Positions 36,201 to 45,138 of a DNA stretch of 64,000 bases are shown in pieces. Within the stretch, counting starts at the first letter, position 1. Every line of letters starts with the position of its first letter. Location: NCBI RefSeq assembly GCF_020055675.1, contig NZ_JAIPUS010000003.1, positions 62,001 through 126,000 on the forward strand. Reading direction: 5' to 3'. A program made the translations under genes and the position numbers. Under the pieces are notes generated by a model that saw nothing but the letters and a program-made list of their open reading frames with translations, did not search any database and was not told the origin of the DNA. This stretch comes from Marivita sp. (lineage in GTDB: Bacteria; Pseudomonadota; Alphaproteobacteria; Rhodobacterales; Rhodobacteraceae).

Positions 36201-37415
36201 ATGAGCAGGCTGGACGCAAAATTTGCGCGGCTGGGGGCCGAGAATGCACCGGGTCAGGAAGCGCGCCAGACCGGCGACGATCTGCAATCGGTGATGCGTG
36301 GGGATATCCTGCCCGGTGTGCCGGTGGATTTTTCGCATGGTGACGTGGATGCCTTTACGCCGACACCGGGTGCCCGTGACGCATGGGAGGCCGGGTTCGC
36401 GACAGGGGGCGCGCAGGCCTATACCGAGTATCGTGGCGCGGCTGATCTGCGCGAGACCGTGGCAGCCAGCCTGGCCGCCTTTACCAACGCACCCGTCGAT
36501 CCGGTGGACGAGTTGATCATCACGCCGGGCACGCAAGGCGCGTTGTTTCTCGCGCTTGGGGCGGTGGTGGACCAGGGCACCAAGGTCGTGGTGCTGGAGC
36601 CGGACTATTTCGCCAACCGCAAGCTGGTGACGTTTTTCGGTGGGGAGATCCTGCCCGTGACATTGCACTATCAGGACAGTGCGGCAAAGAACGGTCCCGA
36701 TCTTGGCCAGTTGGAAGACGCGTTTGCGGCAGGGGCCGAGGTGCTTGTCTTCTCCACCCCGAACAACCCGACGGGTGTCGTGACGCCCGAGGCGTCGATC
36801 CGCGAAATCGCGCGGCTGGCGGCGCGGCATGGTGTGACGGTGATCGTGGATCAGCTTTACTCCCGGCTGCTTTACAGCGGTGAAAGCTTTACCCATCTGC
36901 GCGCCTGTGCAGACCGGCCCGAAAACGTGATTACGATCATGGGGCCGTCGAAGACGGAATCGCTCAGTGGCTTTCGCCTTGGCGTCGCCTTCGGGGCGGC
37001 AGCCTTGATCGACAGGATGGAAAAGCTGCAAGCCATCGTGTCGCTGCGCGCGGCCGGTTATTCGCAAGCGGCGCTGCGGACGTGGTTCCATGAACCGAAA
37101 GGCTGGATGCAGGAGCGCATCGCGCAGCATGAGGCGATCAGGGACGATCTTCTGGCCATCTTCCGCGACGCCGGGTTCCCGACCGCCTGTCCGCAGGCAG
37201 GAAGCTATCTGTTCCCGAAACTGCCGCAGCTGGTCGTGTCGCCCGAGGAATTCGTGCGGCTCTTGCGGATACAGGCCGGGGTGACAGTGACGCCGGGATC
37301 GGAGTTCGCGCCGCATACCGCGTCTAGCGTGCGGCTCAATTTTTCGCAGGATCACGCGGCGTCGGTGGCGGCAGGGCACCGGATTGTCGAAATGACCCGG
37401 CGGTACCGCGCATGA
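36201..37415 (+). CDS. PLP-dependent aminotransferase, class I/II
   Basis: A 404-aa fold-type I aminotransferase. The PLP lysine is in GPSKTESLSGFRLG, and other conserved parts are AYTEYRGAADLRE, FSTPNNPTGVVTP and VIVDQLYSRLLY. The start at ATG 36201 follows AGGGAGAG. Its stop overlaps the ATG of an aspartate dehydrogenase gene (ATGA), which points to a shared pathway of amino group transfer around aspartate or oxaloacetate. The amino donor and acceptor cannot be told from sequence. A possible degenerate dispersed repeat (GGCGCCGGCCCCC) lies in the 220-base upstream gap. Confidence 0.9.
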   Translation: MSRLDAKFARLGAENAPGQEARQTGDDLQSVMRGDILPGVPVDFSHGDVDAFTPTPGARDAWEAGFATGGAQAYTEYRGAADLRETVAASLAAFTNAPVDPVDELIITPGTQGALFLALGAVVDQGTKVVVLEPDYFANRKLVTFFGGEILPVTLHYQDSAAKNGPDLGQLEDAFAAGAEVLVFSTPNNPTGVVTPEASIREIARLAARHGVTVIVDQLYSRLLYSGESFTHLRACADRPENVITIMGPSKTESLSGFRLGVAFGAAALIDRMEKLQAIVSLRAAGYSQAALRTWFHEPKGWMQERIAQHEAIRDDLLAIFRDAGFPTACPQAGSYLFPKLPQLVVSPEEFVRLLRIQAGVTVTPGSEFAPHTASSVRLNFSQDHAASVAAGHRIVEMTRRYRA

Positions 37416-38215
37416 GGGTCGGGATTGCCGGAATAGGCGCCATTGGCATGCGCGTGGCGCTGGAACTGGATCGCGGCACGATACCGGGCTGCTCTTTGAC
37501 CGGTATCTGTGCGCGCAGTGATGCGCGGGCGGCCGAGGCCAACGCGGCATTGTCGCGGGCGGTGCCGGTCTATGCTTTGGACGAGATCGCTGCACATGCC
37601 GATATCGTGATCGAAACCTTGCCGCCGGGGCTTTTCATGGATTTGGCGCGACCCGTCATCGAGGCCGGCAAGGAACTGGTTGTCCTGTCGGCAAGCCAAC
37701 TACTGGGCCAGCAAGCCCTGTTCGATCTGGCCGAGACCACGGGCGCGCGGATCTCTGTGCCGTCGGGCGCGATGTTGGGGCTGGACGCGATCAAGGGTGC
37801 CGCGGTGGGCGAATTGCATTCCGTGGTAATCGAGACGCGAAAGCCCGTGGCGGGCTTGGTCAAGGCGCCATATGTCGTGGAAAACAAGATCGATCTTGGC
37901 CATTTGTCCGAGCCGTTTCTGGTTCTTGGCGGTACCGTCAGCGAGGTTGCGAAGGTGTTCCCGGCGAATGTGAACGTGGCGGCAGCGGTGAGCCTTGCCG
38001 GGTTTGGGCCGGACTGCACGCGGATGGAGGTCTGGGCTGATCCGGCGCTGGAGCGGAATCTGCACACGGTGCGTGTGACCTCGGACAGTTCGGATTTCAC
38101 CATGGAGATCCAGAATCGGCCGAGCGATGAGAACCCCGCAACGGGCAAGATCACCGCGCTCAGCGTCATCGCGATGCTTCGGCAAAGGTCTGCGGTGCTG
38201 CGCGTCGGGACCTGA
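37412..38215 (+). CDS. L-aspartate dehydrogenase
   Basis: A 267-aa NAD(P)-dependent enzyme that interconverts aspartate and oxaloacetate plus ammonia. The dinucleotide site is GIAGIGAIGMRVA, and the family signature FPANVNVAAAVSLAGFGPD with the catalytic His region (ENPATGKITALS) is present. In some bacteria AspDH feeds NAD synthesis as iminoaspartate, but no nadA or nadC is next to it. Coupling to the aminotransferase suggests a transamination/reductive amination pair. Confidence 0.92.
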   Translation: MRVGIAGIGAIGMRVALELDRGTIPGCSLTGICARSDARAAEANAALSRAVPVYALDEIAAHADIVIETLPPGLFMDLARPVIEAGKELVVLSASQLLGQQALFDLAETTGARISVPSGAMLGLDAIKGAAVGELHSVVIETRKPVAGLVKAPYVVENKIDLGHLSEPFLVLGGTVSEVAKVFPANVNVAAAVSLAGFGPDCTRMEVWADPALERNLHTVRVTSDSSDFTMEIQNRPSDENPATGKITALSVIAMLRQRSAVLRVGT

Positions 38216-38388
38216 GGCGTCGATAAAGGCGGCATCGCCGGCGTCGCTTGGCCAGCCGGGACAAAAAGCGGGACGCCCGCTGCCGACTTGCGCGGGGTGC
38301 GGCTTGGTTGAATGCACCGGGGCGCTGGCTTAGACCCGTCACTGCTCTAGCTCGTCGGACATGGGCAGGGACCGCAAGGAGAGAAAAT

Positions 38389-38580
38389 ATGAGCGATGAT
38401 TTCAACATGTCGATGCGCAAGTTCCTCAAGCAGGTCGGGGTGACGTCCCAGCAGGTCATCGAAGAGGCGATGCGCAACGCCGACATCAGCGGCAAGACAT
38501 TTGACGCGAAGGTTGTGCTGACGATTGATGAGCTTGACCTCGAACATGTCGTGACCGGCAAGATCACCGGACAGGACTGA
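38389..38580 (+). CDS. DUF6494-like small protein
   Basis: A 63-aa acidic, soluble protein, started at ATG 38389 (MSDDFNMSMRKFLKQ) after CAAGGAGAG. It has a helical N-terminus and a beta-like C-terminus (AKVVLTIDELDLEHVVTGKI). It resembles short proteobacterial proteins of the DUF6494 type, though I assign that from memory of the pattern only. It is 2 bases upstream of mrp, so it may be part of Fe-S cluster metabolism. Confidence 0.75.
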   Translation: MSDDFNMSMRKFLKQVGVTSQQVIEEAMRNADISGKTFDAKVVLTIDELDLEHVVTGKITGQD

Positions 38581-38582
38581 CC

Positions 38583-39647
38583 GTGGCCATCGAGAGAGAG
38601 GCGGTCATTGCCGCGCTGAAATCCGTGACCGATCCGGACTCCGGCAAGGATATCGTGTCTGCCGGCGTTGTGCGGGCGCTGCATGTGGATGGCGACGCGG
38701 TGCGTTTCGTCGTCGAGGTGGCAGAGGACCGGGCCGAAGCCTATGGCCCTGTGCGGCAGGCGGCCGAGGACGCGGTCAAGGCACTGGGCGTCACATCTGT
38801 GTCGGCAGTGATGACCGCTCATTCCGCGCCCAAACCGCCGCCGGATTTGAAAGGCGGGGCCAAGTCGAAACCGGCAGGCCCCGAGAAAATTCCCGGCGTT
38901 GACCGGATCATCGCGATTGCCTCGGGCAAGGGGGGCGTGGGCAAGTCCACCGTGTCGGCGAACCTTGCCTGCGCGTTGGCGGCAGAGGGCCGCAAGGTCG
39001 GTCTTCTTGACGCCGATGTCTTCGGCCCCAGCCAGCCGCGCATGCTGGGTGTGTCGGGTCGTCCCGCCAGCCCTGATGGCAAGACGATCCTGCCGATGCG
39101 CAATTTCGGCGTCACCATGATGTCCATCGGGCTGATGGTTAACGAAGGCCAGGCGGTCGTCTGGCGCGGCCCGATGCTCATGGGCGCTTTGCAGCAGATG
39201 TTGATGCAGGTGCAATGGGGCGCTCTGGATGTCCTGTTGGTGGACCTGCCACCGGGCACCGGTGACGTGCAGATGACGCTGGCACAGAAGGCCCATGTGG
39301 ATGGCGCCATCGTGGTCTCGACGCCGCAGGACGTGGCGCTGCTCGATGCGCGCAAGGGGATCGATATGTTCAACCAGATGAACGTGCCGATTGTCGGGCT
39401 TATCGAGAACATGTCGACGCATATCTGTTCGAATTGCGGCCACGAGGAACACATCTTCGGTCACGGTGGTGTCTCGGCGGAATCCGCGAAACTGGGCATA
39501 CCCCTGCTGGCCGAGATCCCGTTGCATATAGATATCCGGACCTCATCCGATGACGGCACGCCGATCGTCGTGTCGAAACCCGACAGCCCGCAAGCCGGGG
39601 CGTTCCGTGATCTTGCCCGCACACTGGTGGCCGCTGAACGCGCATAA
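38583..39647 (+). CDS. Mrp/NBP35-type Fe-S cluster carrier ATPase
   Basis: A 354-aa protein with an N-terminal DUF59/MIP18 domain (VIAALKSVTDPDSGKDIVSAGVV) and a P-loop ATPase with the deviant Walker A ASGKGGVGKSTVSANLA. The C-terminal CxxC that bridges a cluster in the dimer is in CSNCGHEEHIFGHGG. It functions as a scaffold or carrier for Fe-S clusters (ApbC-like). The start is GTG 38583, immediately after the DUF6494-like gene. Confidence 0.95.
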   Translation: MAIEREAVIAALKSVTDPDSGKDIVSAGVVRALHVDGDAVRFVVEVAEDRAEAYGPVRQAAEDAVKALGVTSVSAVMTAHSAPKPPPDLKGGAKSKPAGPEKIPGVDRIIAIASGKGGVGKSTVSANLACALAAEGRKVGLLDADVFGPSQPRMLGVSGRPASPDGKTILPMRNFGVTMMSIGLMVNEGQAVVWRGPMLMGALQQMLMQVQWGALDVLLVDLPPGTGDVQMTLAQKAHVDGAIVVSTPQDVALLDARKGIDMFNQMNVPIVGLIENMSTHICSNCGHEEHIFGHGGVSAESAKLGIPLLAEIPLHIDIRTSSDDGTPIVVSKPDSPQAGAFRDLARTLVAAERA

Positions 39648-39778
39648 GCCCCGGACCGGGTGTCCCGCGCAGGCGGGGGCGGCAAACGCAAGGGACGTGC
39701 AGCCCGGACCGGGACGGCGCATCACCGCTTTCGACCCCGTCTTTGCGCGCGCAGGACCCTTTCCAAGGGGCTTGCAGG

Positions 39779-40492
39779 TCAGGGCCGGGGGGACGACACA
39801 TCCGCCACGTCGCGCGATGGCATCTCGCCTGAAATCTCGAGGATCAGTTTGCGTTTCACCGCGTCGGCAAACGACGCGCGATCCTCGGCCGTCACGACGA
39901 AGGCGCCCAGCCCGCCAATGATCTGCGCCTCGTATTGCGCTTCCAGCCCGCCTTGCGCGCGGCCGGGGTCGTCGGGACGCAGGATCGGCAAGGCGTTGAT
40001 TGTCACGCCAGCGGCGACAACCGTGTCGCGCGCCTCGGCGATGGAGGGTCCGGAATAGCTGCGCGCGGAATCCCCAGAAAAGTCGATCACCCGCCGCCAG
40101 CCGTCGAATTCATTGGTGTCCATCAGCCGCAACCCTTCGATCAGCGCGGCACCGATGGCGTTGCGGCCGTAAGCCTGTCGCGGTTTGTTCAGCAATTCTG
40201 CGGCGAAATCGGCTGCGCTCTGCGGCCCGTCGATCCGGCGCCAGTCGGCGACAACGGCCTGGTTGGCGGCCCATTCGACATAGGTCACGGCGATCGAGCC
40301 ATAGGCCGTATCGGCAATGGCAGCGAGCACCTCGGGATCAGTGATCGCCTGCGCGTATCCCTGGCGCTGAAACTCGATCTCGCGCTGGTCGATGGAGCCG
40401 GACGCATCGGCCAGCAGAACCAGCTCAAGATCGGTGTCCTGCGCCCGAAGGGGCGGTGCGAGACAGATCAAACAGATCAACACATACCGCAT
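39779..40492 (-). CDS. Exported DUF1194 VWA-like protein
   Basis: A 237-aa protein started at ATG 40492, with a signal peptide (YVLICLICLAPPLRAQ). A VWA-like metal-ion site follows: LVLLADASGSID (DxSxS). The remainder (VTYVEWAANQAVVADW, SGDSARSYSGPSI) matches DUF1194. It is predicted to be periplasmic and to bind proteins through a metal ion. It is divergent from the cytochrome c gene, with the FNR box centred 66 bases from both start codons. Confidence 0.88.
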   Translation of the reverse strand: MRYVLICLICLAPPLRAQDTDLELVLLADASGSIDQREIEFQRQGYAQAITDPEVLAAIADTAYGSIAVTYVEWAANQAVVADWRRIDGPQSAADFAAELLNKPRQAYGRNAIGAALIEGLRLMDTNEFDGWRRVIDFSGDSARSYSGPSIAEARDTVVAAGVTINALPILRPDDPGRAQGGLEAQYEAQIIGGLGAFVVTAEDRASFADAVKRKLILEISGEMPSRDVADVSSPRP

Positions 40493-40551
40493 CGTCGTCT
40501 CCCGTGCATCCGCCACAAAGGTTAGCCTGCCTGACGGAAACGACAAAGCGA

Positions 40552-40565
40552 TTGATCCCGATCAA
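40552..40565. promoter_or_regulatory. FNR/FnrL binding site
   Basis: TTGATCCCGATCAA is an exact match to the FNR consensus TTGAT-N4-ATCAA. On the plus strand TAGAAT at 40588-40593 makes a good -10 element. With that element, transcription would start near 40600 and the box centre would be at -41.5, the standard position for FNR activation. The target is the cytochrome c gene at 40625. Confidence 0.88.
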
Positions 40566-40587
40566 CGCGGGTTTTTGTCACGGCGCC

Positions 40588-40593
40588 TAGAAT
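40588..40593 (+). promoter_or_regulatory. -10 element of the FNR-type promoter
   Basis: TAGAAT differs from TATAAT at one position and lies at the spacing expected for a class II FNR promoter relative to the box at 40552-40565. There is no need for a -35 match because FNR replaces it. Confidence 0.6.
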
Positions 40594-40624
40594 TGCCCGT
40601 GTTTCAGACAGAAGGAGAAAGCCC

Positions 40625-41029
40625 ATGCGACGATCCACTGCCTGCCTTATCGCGCTGTGTCTGTCGGCAACGGCCCTGCCAGCGCAAGATGCTGACCAAG
40701 GGCGCGCGTTGTACCAGACGCATTGCGCAAGTTGTCATGGTGCCGATGCCGAGGGGCAGGGTCCGTTGGCCCCGGCGCTTGTCTTGCAACCGATCGACCT
40801 CACCACGCTTTCCAGCCGAAATGACGGTACATTTCCATTGGAGCGGGTTCTCAAGCGGATCGACGGGACAGACCCACTTGTGAGCCATGGATCCCCGATG
40901 CCGGTGTTCGGGCCGTATTTCGAGGGGGTTGCGAATGTACCGATGAAACTCGCCGATGCTCAGCCCATCCTTGTTCCGCAACCGATGGCCGATCTGGTTG
41001 CTTACCTGATGTCGGTTCAATCTGACTGA
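40625..41029 (+). CDS. Small monoheme c-type cytochrome
   Basis: A 134-aa periplasmic cytochrome with a signal peptide (LIALCLSATALPAQ), one heme motif (CASCHG), and a likely axial Met in HGSPMPVFG. The start at ATG 40625 follows GAAGGAGAAA. A perfect FNR site with class II geometry upstream suggests induction at low oxygen. It is followed by pseudoazurin on the same strand 182 bases later. It may pass electrons to terminal reductases or the diheme peroxidase at 34-35 kb, but neither is shown. Confidence 0.92.
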   Translation: MRRSTACLIALCLSATALPAQDADQGRALYQTHCASCHGADAEGQGPLAPALVLQPIDLTTLSSRNDGTFPLERVLKRIDGTDPLVSHGSPMPVFGPYFEGVANVPMKLADAQPILVPQPMADLVAYLMSVQSD

Positions 41030-41211
41030 ATGGCACGTTGTATGTAGCCAAGATTTCAGCATGTCCACCCCGTCTGACATCTCTGTGAGACGGGCGTTTC
41101 CACGGCTCCATTCCTCCTACTTGTTGATGCGTGAGACAACGCAGGCTGCAATTTGCACAGCAACGAACCTGTGTGCACGCAGCAACATGAAGAATGTTCA
41201 GGAGCAGAATA

Positions 41212-41709
41212 ATGCCATTCATGATGAAACGCCGACAGCTTTTAATGACCGCAAGCGCTGCAACAGCGGCAGCCTTGGCACCGCGACGGGCCTTCGCGCA
41301 GCAGACGCTGGACGTCGAAATGCTGAACCGCCACCCCGAAGAGCGGATCAATATGGTGTTCTACCCGGACATCATCGTGGCACAGCCCGGTGACACCCTG
41401 CGTTTCATCCCCACTGACCGGGGGCATAACACGGTATCTGTTGACGGGATGCTGCCCGACGGGGCCGACGACTGGCGCGGCGGGATCAATGAAGAGGTCG
41501 AACTGAACCTCCAGGTGCCAGGGTTCTACGGATACGTGTGCCAGCCGCATGTGTCGCTTGCCATGGCGGGTATGATTGTCGTCGAAGGCGACGGCAAGAT
41601 GGACAATTACGAAGCGGCGAAATCCGTCAGCCACAGGCCGCGTCGCCTGCAAGACAAGTTCGACGCCCTGTTTGAACAGATCGAAGCGGACGGTCTTGCG
41701 GCCACGTAA
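41212..41709 (+). CDS. Pseudoazurin
   Basis: A 165-aa blue copper protein. The start is taken at ATG 41212, with AGGAG at ideal distance. A twin-arginine-like signal (MKRRQLLMTASAATAAALAPRRAFA) precedes the cupredoxin domain. Copper ligands are His in RGHNTVS and Cys, His and Met in YVCQPHVSLAMAGM. It carries electrons in the periplasm, commonly to nitrite reductase or cytochrome c peroxidase. The gene ends at a strong bidirectional terminator. Confidence 0.94.
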   Translation: MPFMMKRRQLLMTASAATAAALAPRRAFAQQTLDVEMLNRHPEERINMVFYPDIIVAQPGDTLRFIPTDRGHNTVSVDGMLPDGADDWRGGINEEVELNLQVPGFYGYVCQPHVSLAMAGMIVVEGDGKMDNYEAAKSVSHRPRRLQDKFDALFEQIEADGLAAT

Positions 41710-41743
41710 ACCATCGGCTTGAAAATGCGGGTCCTGCAAAATC

Positions 41744-41772
41744 AAAAGCCCCGCATATCGCGGGGCTTTTGC
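41744..41772. terminator. Bidirectional intrinsic terminator
   Basis: AAAAGCCCCGC-ATAT-CGGGGCTTTT lies between the pseudoazurin gene and the convergent BMP gene. The stem is GC-rich, with T-runs on either side for both strands. Confidence 0.92.
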
Positions 41773-41798
41773 GTCTTTTCATATCGACCTGCGGTCAA

Positions 41799-42905
41799 TC
41801 AATTCGGAATGTCGCCGGTGATGCCTTCGATGTAGAAATCCATGCCCAGCAACGTGCCGTCCTTGGCCGTCTCGCCCTCGGCAAGCCATGCGGATCCGTC
41901 CTGCTTGTTGATCGGGCCGGTGAAGGGATGGTATTCACCGGTTTCGATCGATGCGATCAGGGCTTCCGCCTCGGCCTTCACGTCATCGGGAATCGCGTCG
42001 TTCATCTCGCCGATCACGACCTCCCCTTCGGGCATGCCGGCCCAGCTGTCGATCTGCTCGTAGGTGCCGTCCATCAACTGGCCCACGCGCTTGATGTAAT
42101 AGGGCGACCAGTCGTCGATGATCGACGCGATGCGCGGTCCCGGTGTGCCGTCCTCGTTGGTCATGAAGGCCGCCATGTCGGATGCCTGGCCAAAGCCCCA
42201 TGCAGAGCCATCTTCCTTGCCGATTTCCGCCAGAGGCGCGGTTGAATCGGTGTGCGCGGTGATCACGTCAACGCCCTGATCGAGCATCGCACGCGCCGCG
42301 TCGGCCTCTTTCGCCGGGTCGAACCAAGTGTAGGCCCATGTCACGACCAGTTCGACCTCCGGGTTCGCCAGCTTGGCGTGATGATAGTAGGAATTGATGC
42401 CCATGATCACCTCGGGGATCGGGAAGGACCCGATATAGCCGATCTTGTTGGTCTCGGTCATCTTGCCAGCAATGTGGCCCACCACGGCGCGGCCTTCGTA
42501 GAAGCGCGCGTTATAGGTCGACACGTTCGGATGCTCGCGCTTGTAGCCGGTGGAGTGTTCGAACTTCACATCCGGGAACTTGGCCGCGACGTTGTTGGTC
42601 GGGTCCATGTAACCGAAGGACGTGGTGAAGATGATGTCACAGCCCGACAGCGCCATCTGGGTGATCACACGCTCGGAATCGGCGCCTTCCGGCACACTTT
42701 CCTGATAAGCAATCTCGACGGCATCGCCGTATTCCTCTTGCAAGGCCAGCGCGCCCTGGTGGTGCTGATAGGTCCAGCCCCCGTCCCCGATGGGGCCGAC
42801 ATAGACGAAACAGGCTTTCGTCGGATCGTCTTGCGCCATGGCAGGCGCGCCGAGGGCCAGCGTCAGGCCGGCGGCGGCCGTCGCTAGAAGTGTTCTGCGG
42901 ATCAT
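41799..42905 (-). CDS. BMP-family ABC transporter substrate-binding protein
   Basis: A 368-aa periplasmic binding protein with a signal peptide (TLLATAAAGLTLALGAPAMAQ). The family pattern is CFVYVGPIGDGGWTYQHHQG, IFTTSFGYMDP, and GYIGSFPIPEVIMGIN. BMP/PnrA-type proteins bind purine or other nucleosides. It is the last gene of the operon that begins with xdhA, and lies 62 bases after the second permease gene. Nucleoside or purine base is the most likely ligand given the xanthine dehydrogenase genes. Confidence 0.93.
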   Translation of the reverse strand: MIRRTLLATAAAGLTLALGAPAMAQDDPTKACFVYVGPIGDGGWTYQHHQGALALQEEYGDAVEIAYQESVPEGADSERVITQMALSGCDIIFTTSFGYMDPTNNVAAKFPDVKFEHSTGYKREHPNVSTYNARFYEGRAVVGHIAGKMTETNKIGYIGSFPIPEVIMGINSYYHHAKLANPEVELVVTWAYTWFDPAKEADAARAMLDQGVDVITAHTDSTAPLAEIGKEDGSAWGFGQASDMAAFMTNEDGTPGPRIASIIDDWSPYYIKRVGQLMDGTYEQIDSWAGMPEGEVVIGEMNDAIPDDVKAEAEALIASIETGEYHPFTGPINKQDGSAWLAEGETAKDGTLLGMDFYIEGITGDIPN

Positions 42906-42967
42906 AGTGTTACTCCCGGTTGGTGAGGCAGCAGATGCCCCGTTGGTTGTGATGCGCCCACGTGGTC

Positions 42968-43903
42968 TCAGCGGGTTGCATGGAAGGTCCGTCCAAGGGT
43001 CGCGGGCGCGTCATGATTGCTGCGGCTGCGGTTGGACGAGATGAAAACAAGCACAAGGATGGTTATCAGATACGGTGACATCGACAAGTATTGCACACCC
43101 CAAGTCAATCCGGCGGCTTGCAAATTGAGTTGCAGCACAGTGATCCCGCCAAAAAGATAGGCTCCGATCAGGACCCGCCCGGCGCGCCAGCTGGCAAACA
43201 CCACGATGGCCAGCGCGATCCAGCCGGCCCCGGCAGTCATGCCTTCGGTCCATTGCGGAACCCGCACGAGGCTCAGATAGGCGCCCCCAAGACCGGCACA
43301 GGCGCCGCCGAACATGATCGCCAGCAGGCGCACGCGCACCACCTTGTAGCCCAGCGCATGGGCGCTGTCATGGCTTTCGCCCACCGCGCGCAGGATCAGC
43401 CCCGCGCGGGTGTACTTGAGGAAGGCCCAGACCGCGACCACCAGCGCGAGGCTGAGATAGACCATGATGTCATGGCTGAACAGCATCCGCCCCACCACGG
43501 GCAGATCGCCCAGAACGGGGATGTCGAGCTTCGGCAGGGTTTCCGCTTTCATCCCCTCATACGGTTTGCCCAGAAGCGATGACAGCCCCAGCCCCAACAG
43601 TGTCAGGCCCAGACCAGTGGCCACCTGATTGGACAGGAGCACCTGCGTCAGAATGCCAAAACTCAGCGACAGGACCGCACCCGCCACCGCCGCCGTGGCA
43701 AAGCCCAGAAGCGGCGCGCCGGTGTTGATCGCGACGATGAAACCGATCACGGCGCCCGAGATCATCATGCCCTCGACCCCGAGGTTCAGAACGCCTGATT
43801 TCTCGACCACCATTTCACCCAGAGCGGCCAGCAGGATCGGCGTGGCCGAGATCATGATCGAGGCGATCAGCAGGATCGGATTGATGTTGCTCAGGTCCAT
43901 CAT
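42968..43903 (-). CDS. Nucleoside-type ABC transporter permease 2
   Basis: A 311-aa membrane protein with about eight to nine helices. The start is the ATG at 43903 (MMDLSNINPILLIASIM), overlapping the stop of the previous permease gene as ATGA. The conserved EKSGVLNLGVEGMMISGA and the GGAYLSLV region identify the BPD_transp_2 group, as in YufQ/NupC-type transporters. It pairs with the first permease to form the channel. The longer tracked ORF to 44422 is a frame continuation and is not coding. Confidence 0.93.
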   Translation of the reverse strand: MMDLSNINPILLIASIMISATPILLAALGEMVVEKSGVLNLGVEGMMISGAVIGFIVAINTGAPLLGFATAAVAGAVLSLSFGILTQVLLSNQVATGLGLTLLGLGLSSLLGKPYEGMKAETLPKLDIPVLGDLPVVGRMLFSHDIMVYLSLALVVAVWAFLKYTRAGLILRAVGESHDSAHALGYKVVRVRLLAIMFGGACAGLGGAYLSLVRVPQWTEGMTAGAGWIALAIVVFASWRAGRVLIGAYLFGGITVLQLNLQAAGLTWGVQYLSMSPYLITILVLVFISSNRSRSNHDAPATLGRTFHATR

Positions 43904-44985
43904 GCCACCTCGCCTGCGCCGAACCGGACGCGATAATTTGTCAGAACGTCGACCCCCAGCAGGAAGAACAGCAACATCCCTTGGAACAACTGGATCGACG
44001 CGCCGGGCACGCCCAGCATCAGTTGCGCCAACTCGCCGCCGATATAGGTCAGCGCCATCAGCAGCCCGGCCAGCAGGATACCCACCGGATGCAAGCGGCC
44101 CAGAAAGGCCACGATGATCGCGGTGAAGCCGTAGCCCGACCCGAAGTCGATGCTGACTTGCCCTGCGGGCCCCGTGACCTCGAACAGGCCCGCCATTCCG
44201 GCCAGCGCCCCGGCCATCCCGAGACAGAACAGAATGATCCGCGCGGGGGCCACTCCCGCGAATTTCGCGGCGCGCGGGGCCTGCCCTGACAGGCGAATGT
44301 TGAACCCCTGAATATGCCGTGTGAGCAGCACATAAGCGAGGATGACCGCGATGAAGGCCGACAGAACACCCAGATGCATCCCCGTACCCGGGATCAAGTC
44401 GAGGTTCTGGGACGAGGACCATTGCGCGAGGTTGCGTGACCCGGGAAAGCCCATGCCTTCGGGGTTGCGCAACACGCCCGAGGAGACCGAGGCAAGGATA
44501 TTCTCGGCCACGTAGACCAGCATCAGCGATACGAGGATTTCATTCGTGCCGAATTTCACCTTGAGCAGGCCGGGAATCATCGCCCAGGCCCACCCCCCGA
44601 GGGCGCCTGCAACGATCATCAAAGGCAGGATCAGCGCCGACTCCATCGGATAAAGCGCCAGCCCGGCTGCCGCGCCGACGATGGCTCCCATGATATACTG
44701 GCCCTCGGCCCCGATATTCCAGATGCCGGCCCGGAAGCCGATGGACAGGCCGATGGCAATGAGGATCAACGGGCCGGCCTTGACCAAGAGTTGCGGCCGC
44801 GAGAAATTCGCGAATTGCGGGTGGAACAACGGGTCCCAGAAAATCGTCCGGATCGCTTCGACCGGCGATGTGCCAATCAGGCCGAACATGATACCGCCGA
44901 AAATCATCGTCAGGACCACTGCCAGGATCGGCGTCGCCACTGTCCAGGTTTTCGAGGGCTGCGGGCGCTTTTCAAGCCGGATCAT
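43900..44985 (-). CDS. Nucleoside-type ABC transporter permease 1
   Basis: A 361-aa polytopic membrane protein started at ATG 44985 with GGAGGG upstream. Conserved parts are FRAGIWNIGAEGQYIMGAIVGA and GTNEILVSLMLVYVA, both found in YufP/NupB-type permeases. It lies between the ATPase gene (153-base gap) and permease 2 (4-base overlap). It forms the inner-membrane channel for the BMP-bound substrate. Confidence 0.94.
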   Translation of the reverse strand: MIRLEKRPQPSKTWTVATPILAVVLTMIFGGIMFGLIGTSPVEAIRTIFWDPLFHPQFANFSRPQLLVKAGPLILIAIGLSIGFRAGIWNIGAEGQYIMGAIVGAAAGLALYPMESALILPLMIVAGALGGWAWAMIPGLLKVKFGTNEILVSLMLVYVAENILASVSSGVLRNPEGMGFPGSRNLAQWSSSQNLDLIPGTGMHLGVLSAFIAVILAYVLLTRHIQGFNIRLSGQAPRAAKFAGVAPARIILFCLGMAGALAGMAGLFEVTGPAGQVSIDFGSGYGFTAIIVAFLGRLHPVGILLAGLLMALTYIGGELAQLMLGVPGASIQLFQGMLLFFLLGVDVLTNYRVRFGAGEVA

Positions 44986-45009
44986 GCAGATCCCTCCGAA
45001 TGTGCCAGG

Positions 45010-45047
45010 TGGCAGGCGGCGGGATCTGCATATTTGGAAAGAGAAGA
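45010..45047 (-). repeat. Dispersed repeat, partial degenerate copy
   Basis: On the minus strand the region reads CTTCTCTTTCCAAATATGCAGATCCCGCCGCC. This corresponds to the AT-containing part of the repeat family. It lies in the 153-base gap between the transporter ATPase and permease genes. Confidence 0.45.
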
Positions 45048-45138
45048 ACGGCGGAAGCGCGCGCACCCGTCAGGCGTTGTCTCCGCAAAAATTTGCAAAT
45101 CAGACTTTGCAGCTTTGCAGTTCCACTGCGCGCCGGGA

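Noticed and set aside
39648-39725. Direct repeat CCCGGACCGGG on both sides of a GC-rich hairpin after mrp
   Set aside because: Two short copies in GC-rich DNA, with no T-run and no gene context, could be chance; not reported as a feature.
41125-41150. TTGATGCGTGAGACAA upstream of pseudoazurin as a second FNR box
   Set aside because: Only the first half-site matches. The second half departs from ATCAA at several positions, so I do not call it a site.
42968-44422. 484-codon minus-strand ORF
   Set aside because: The first ~170 codons are an alternative frame of permease 1. Permease 2 starts at 43903 with an ATGA overlap.
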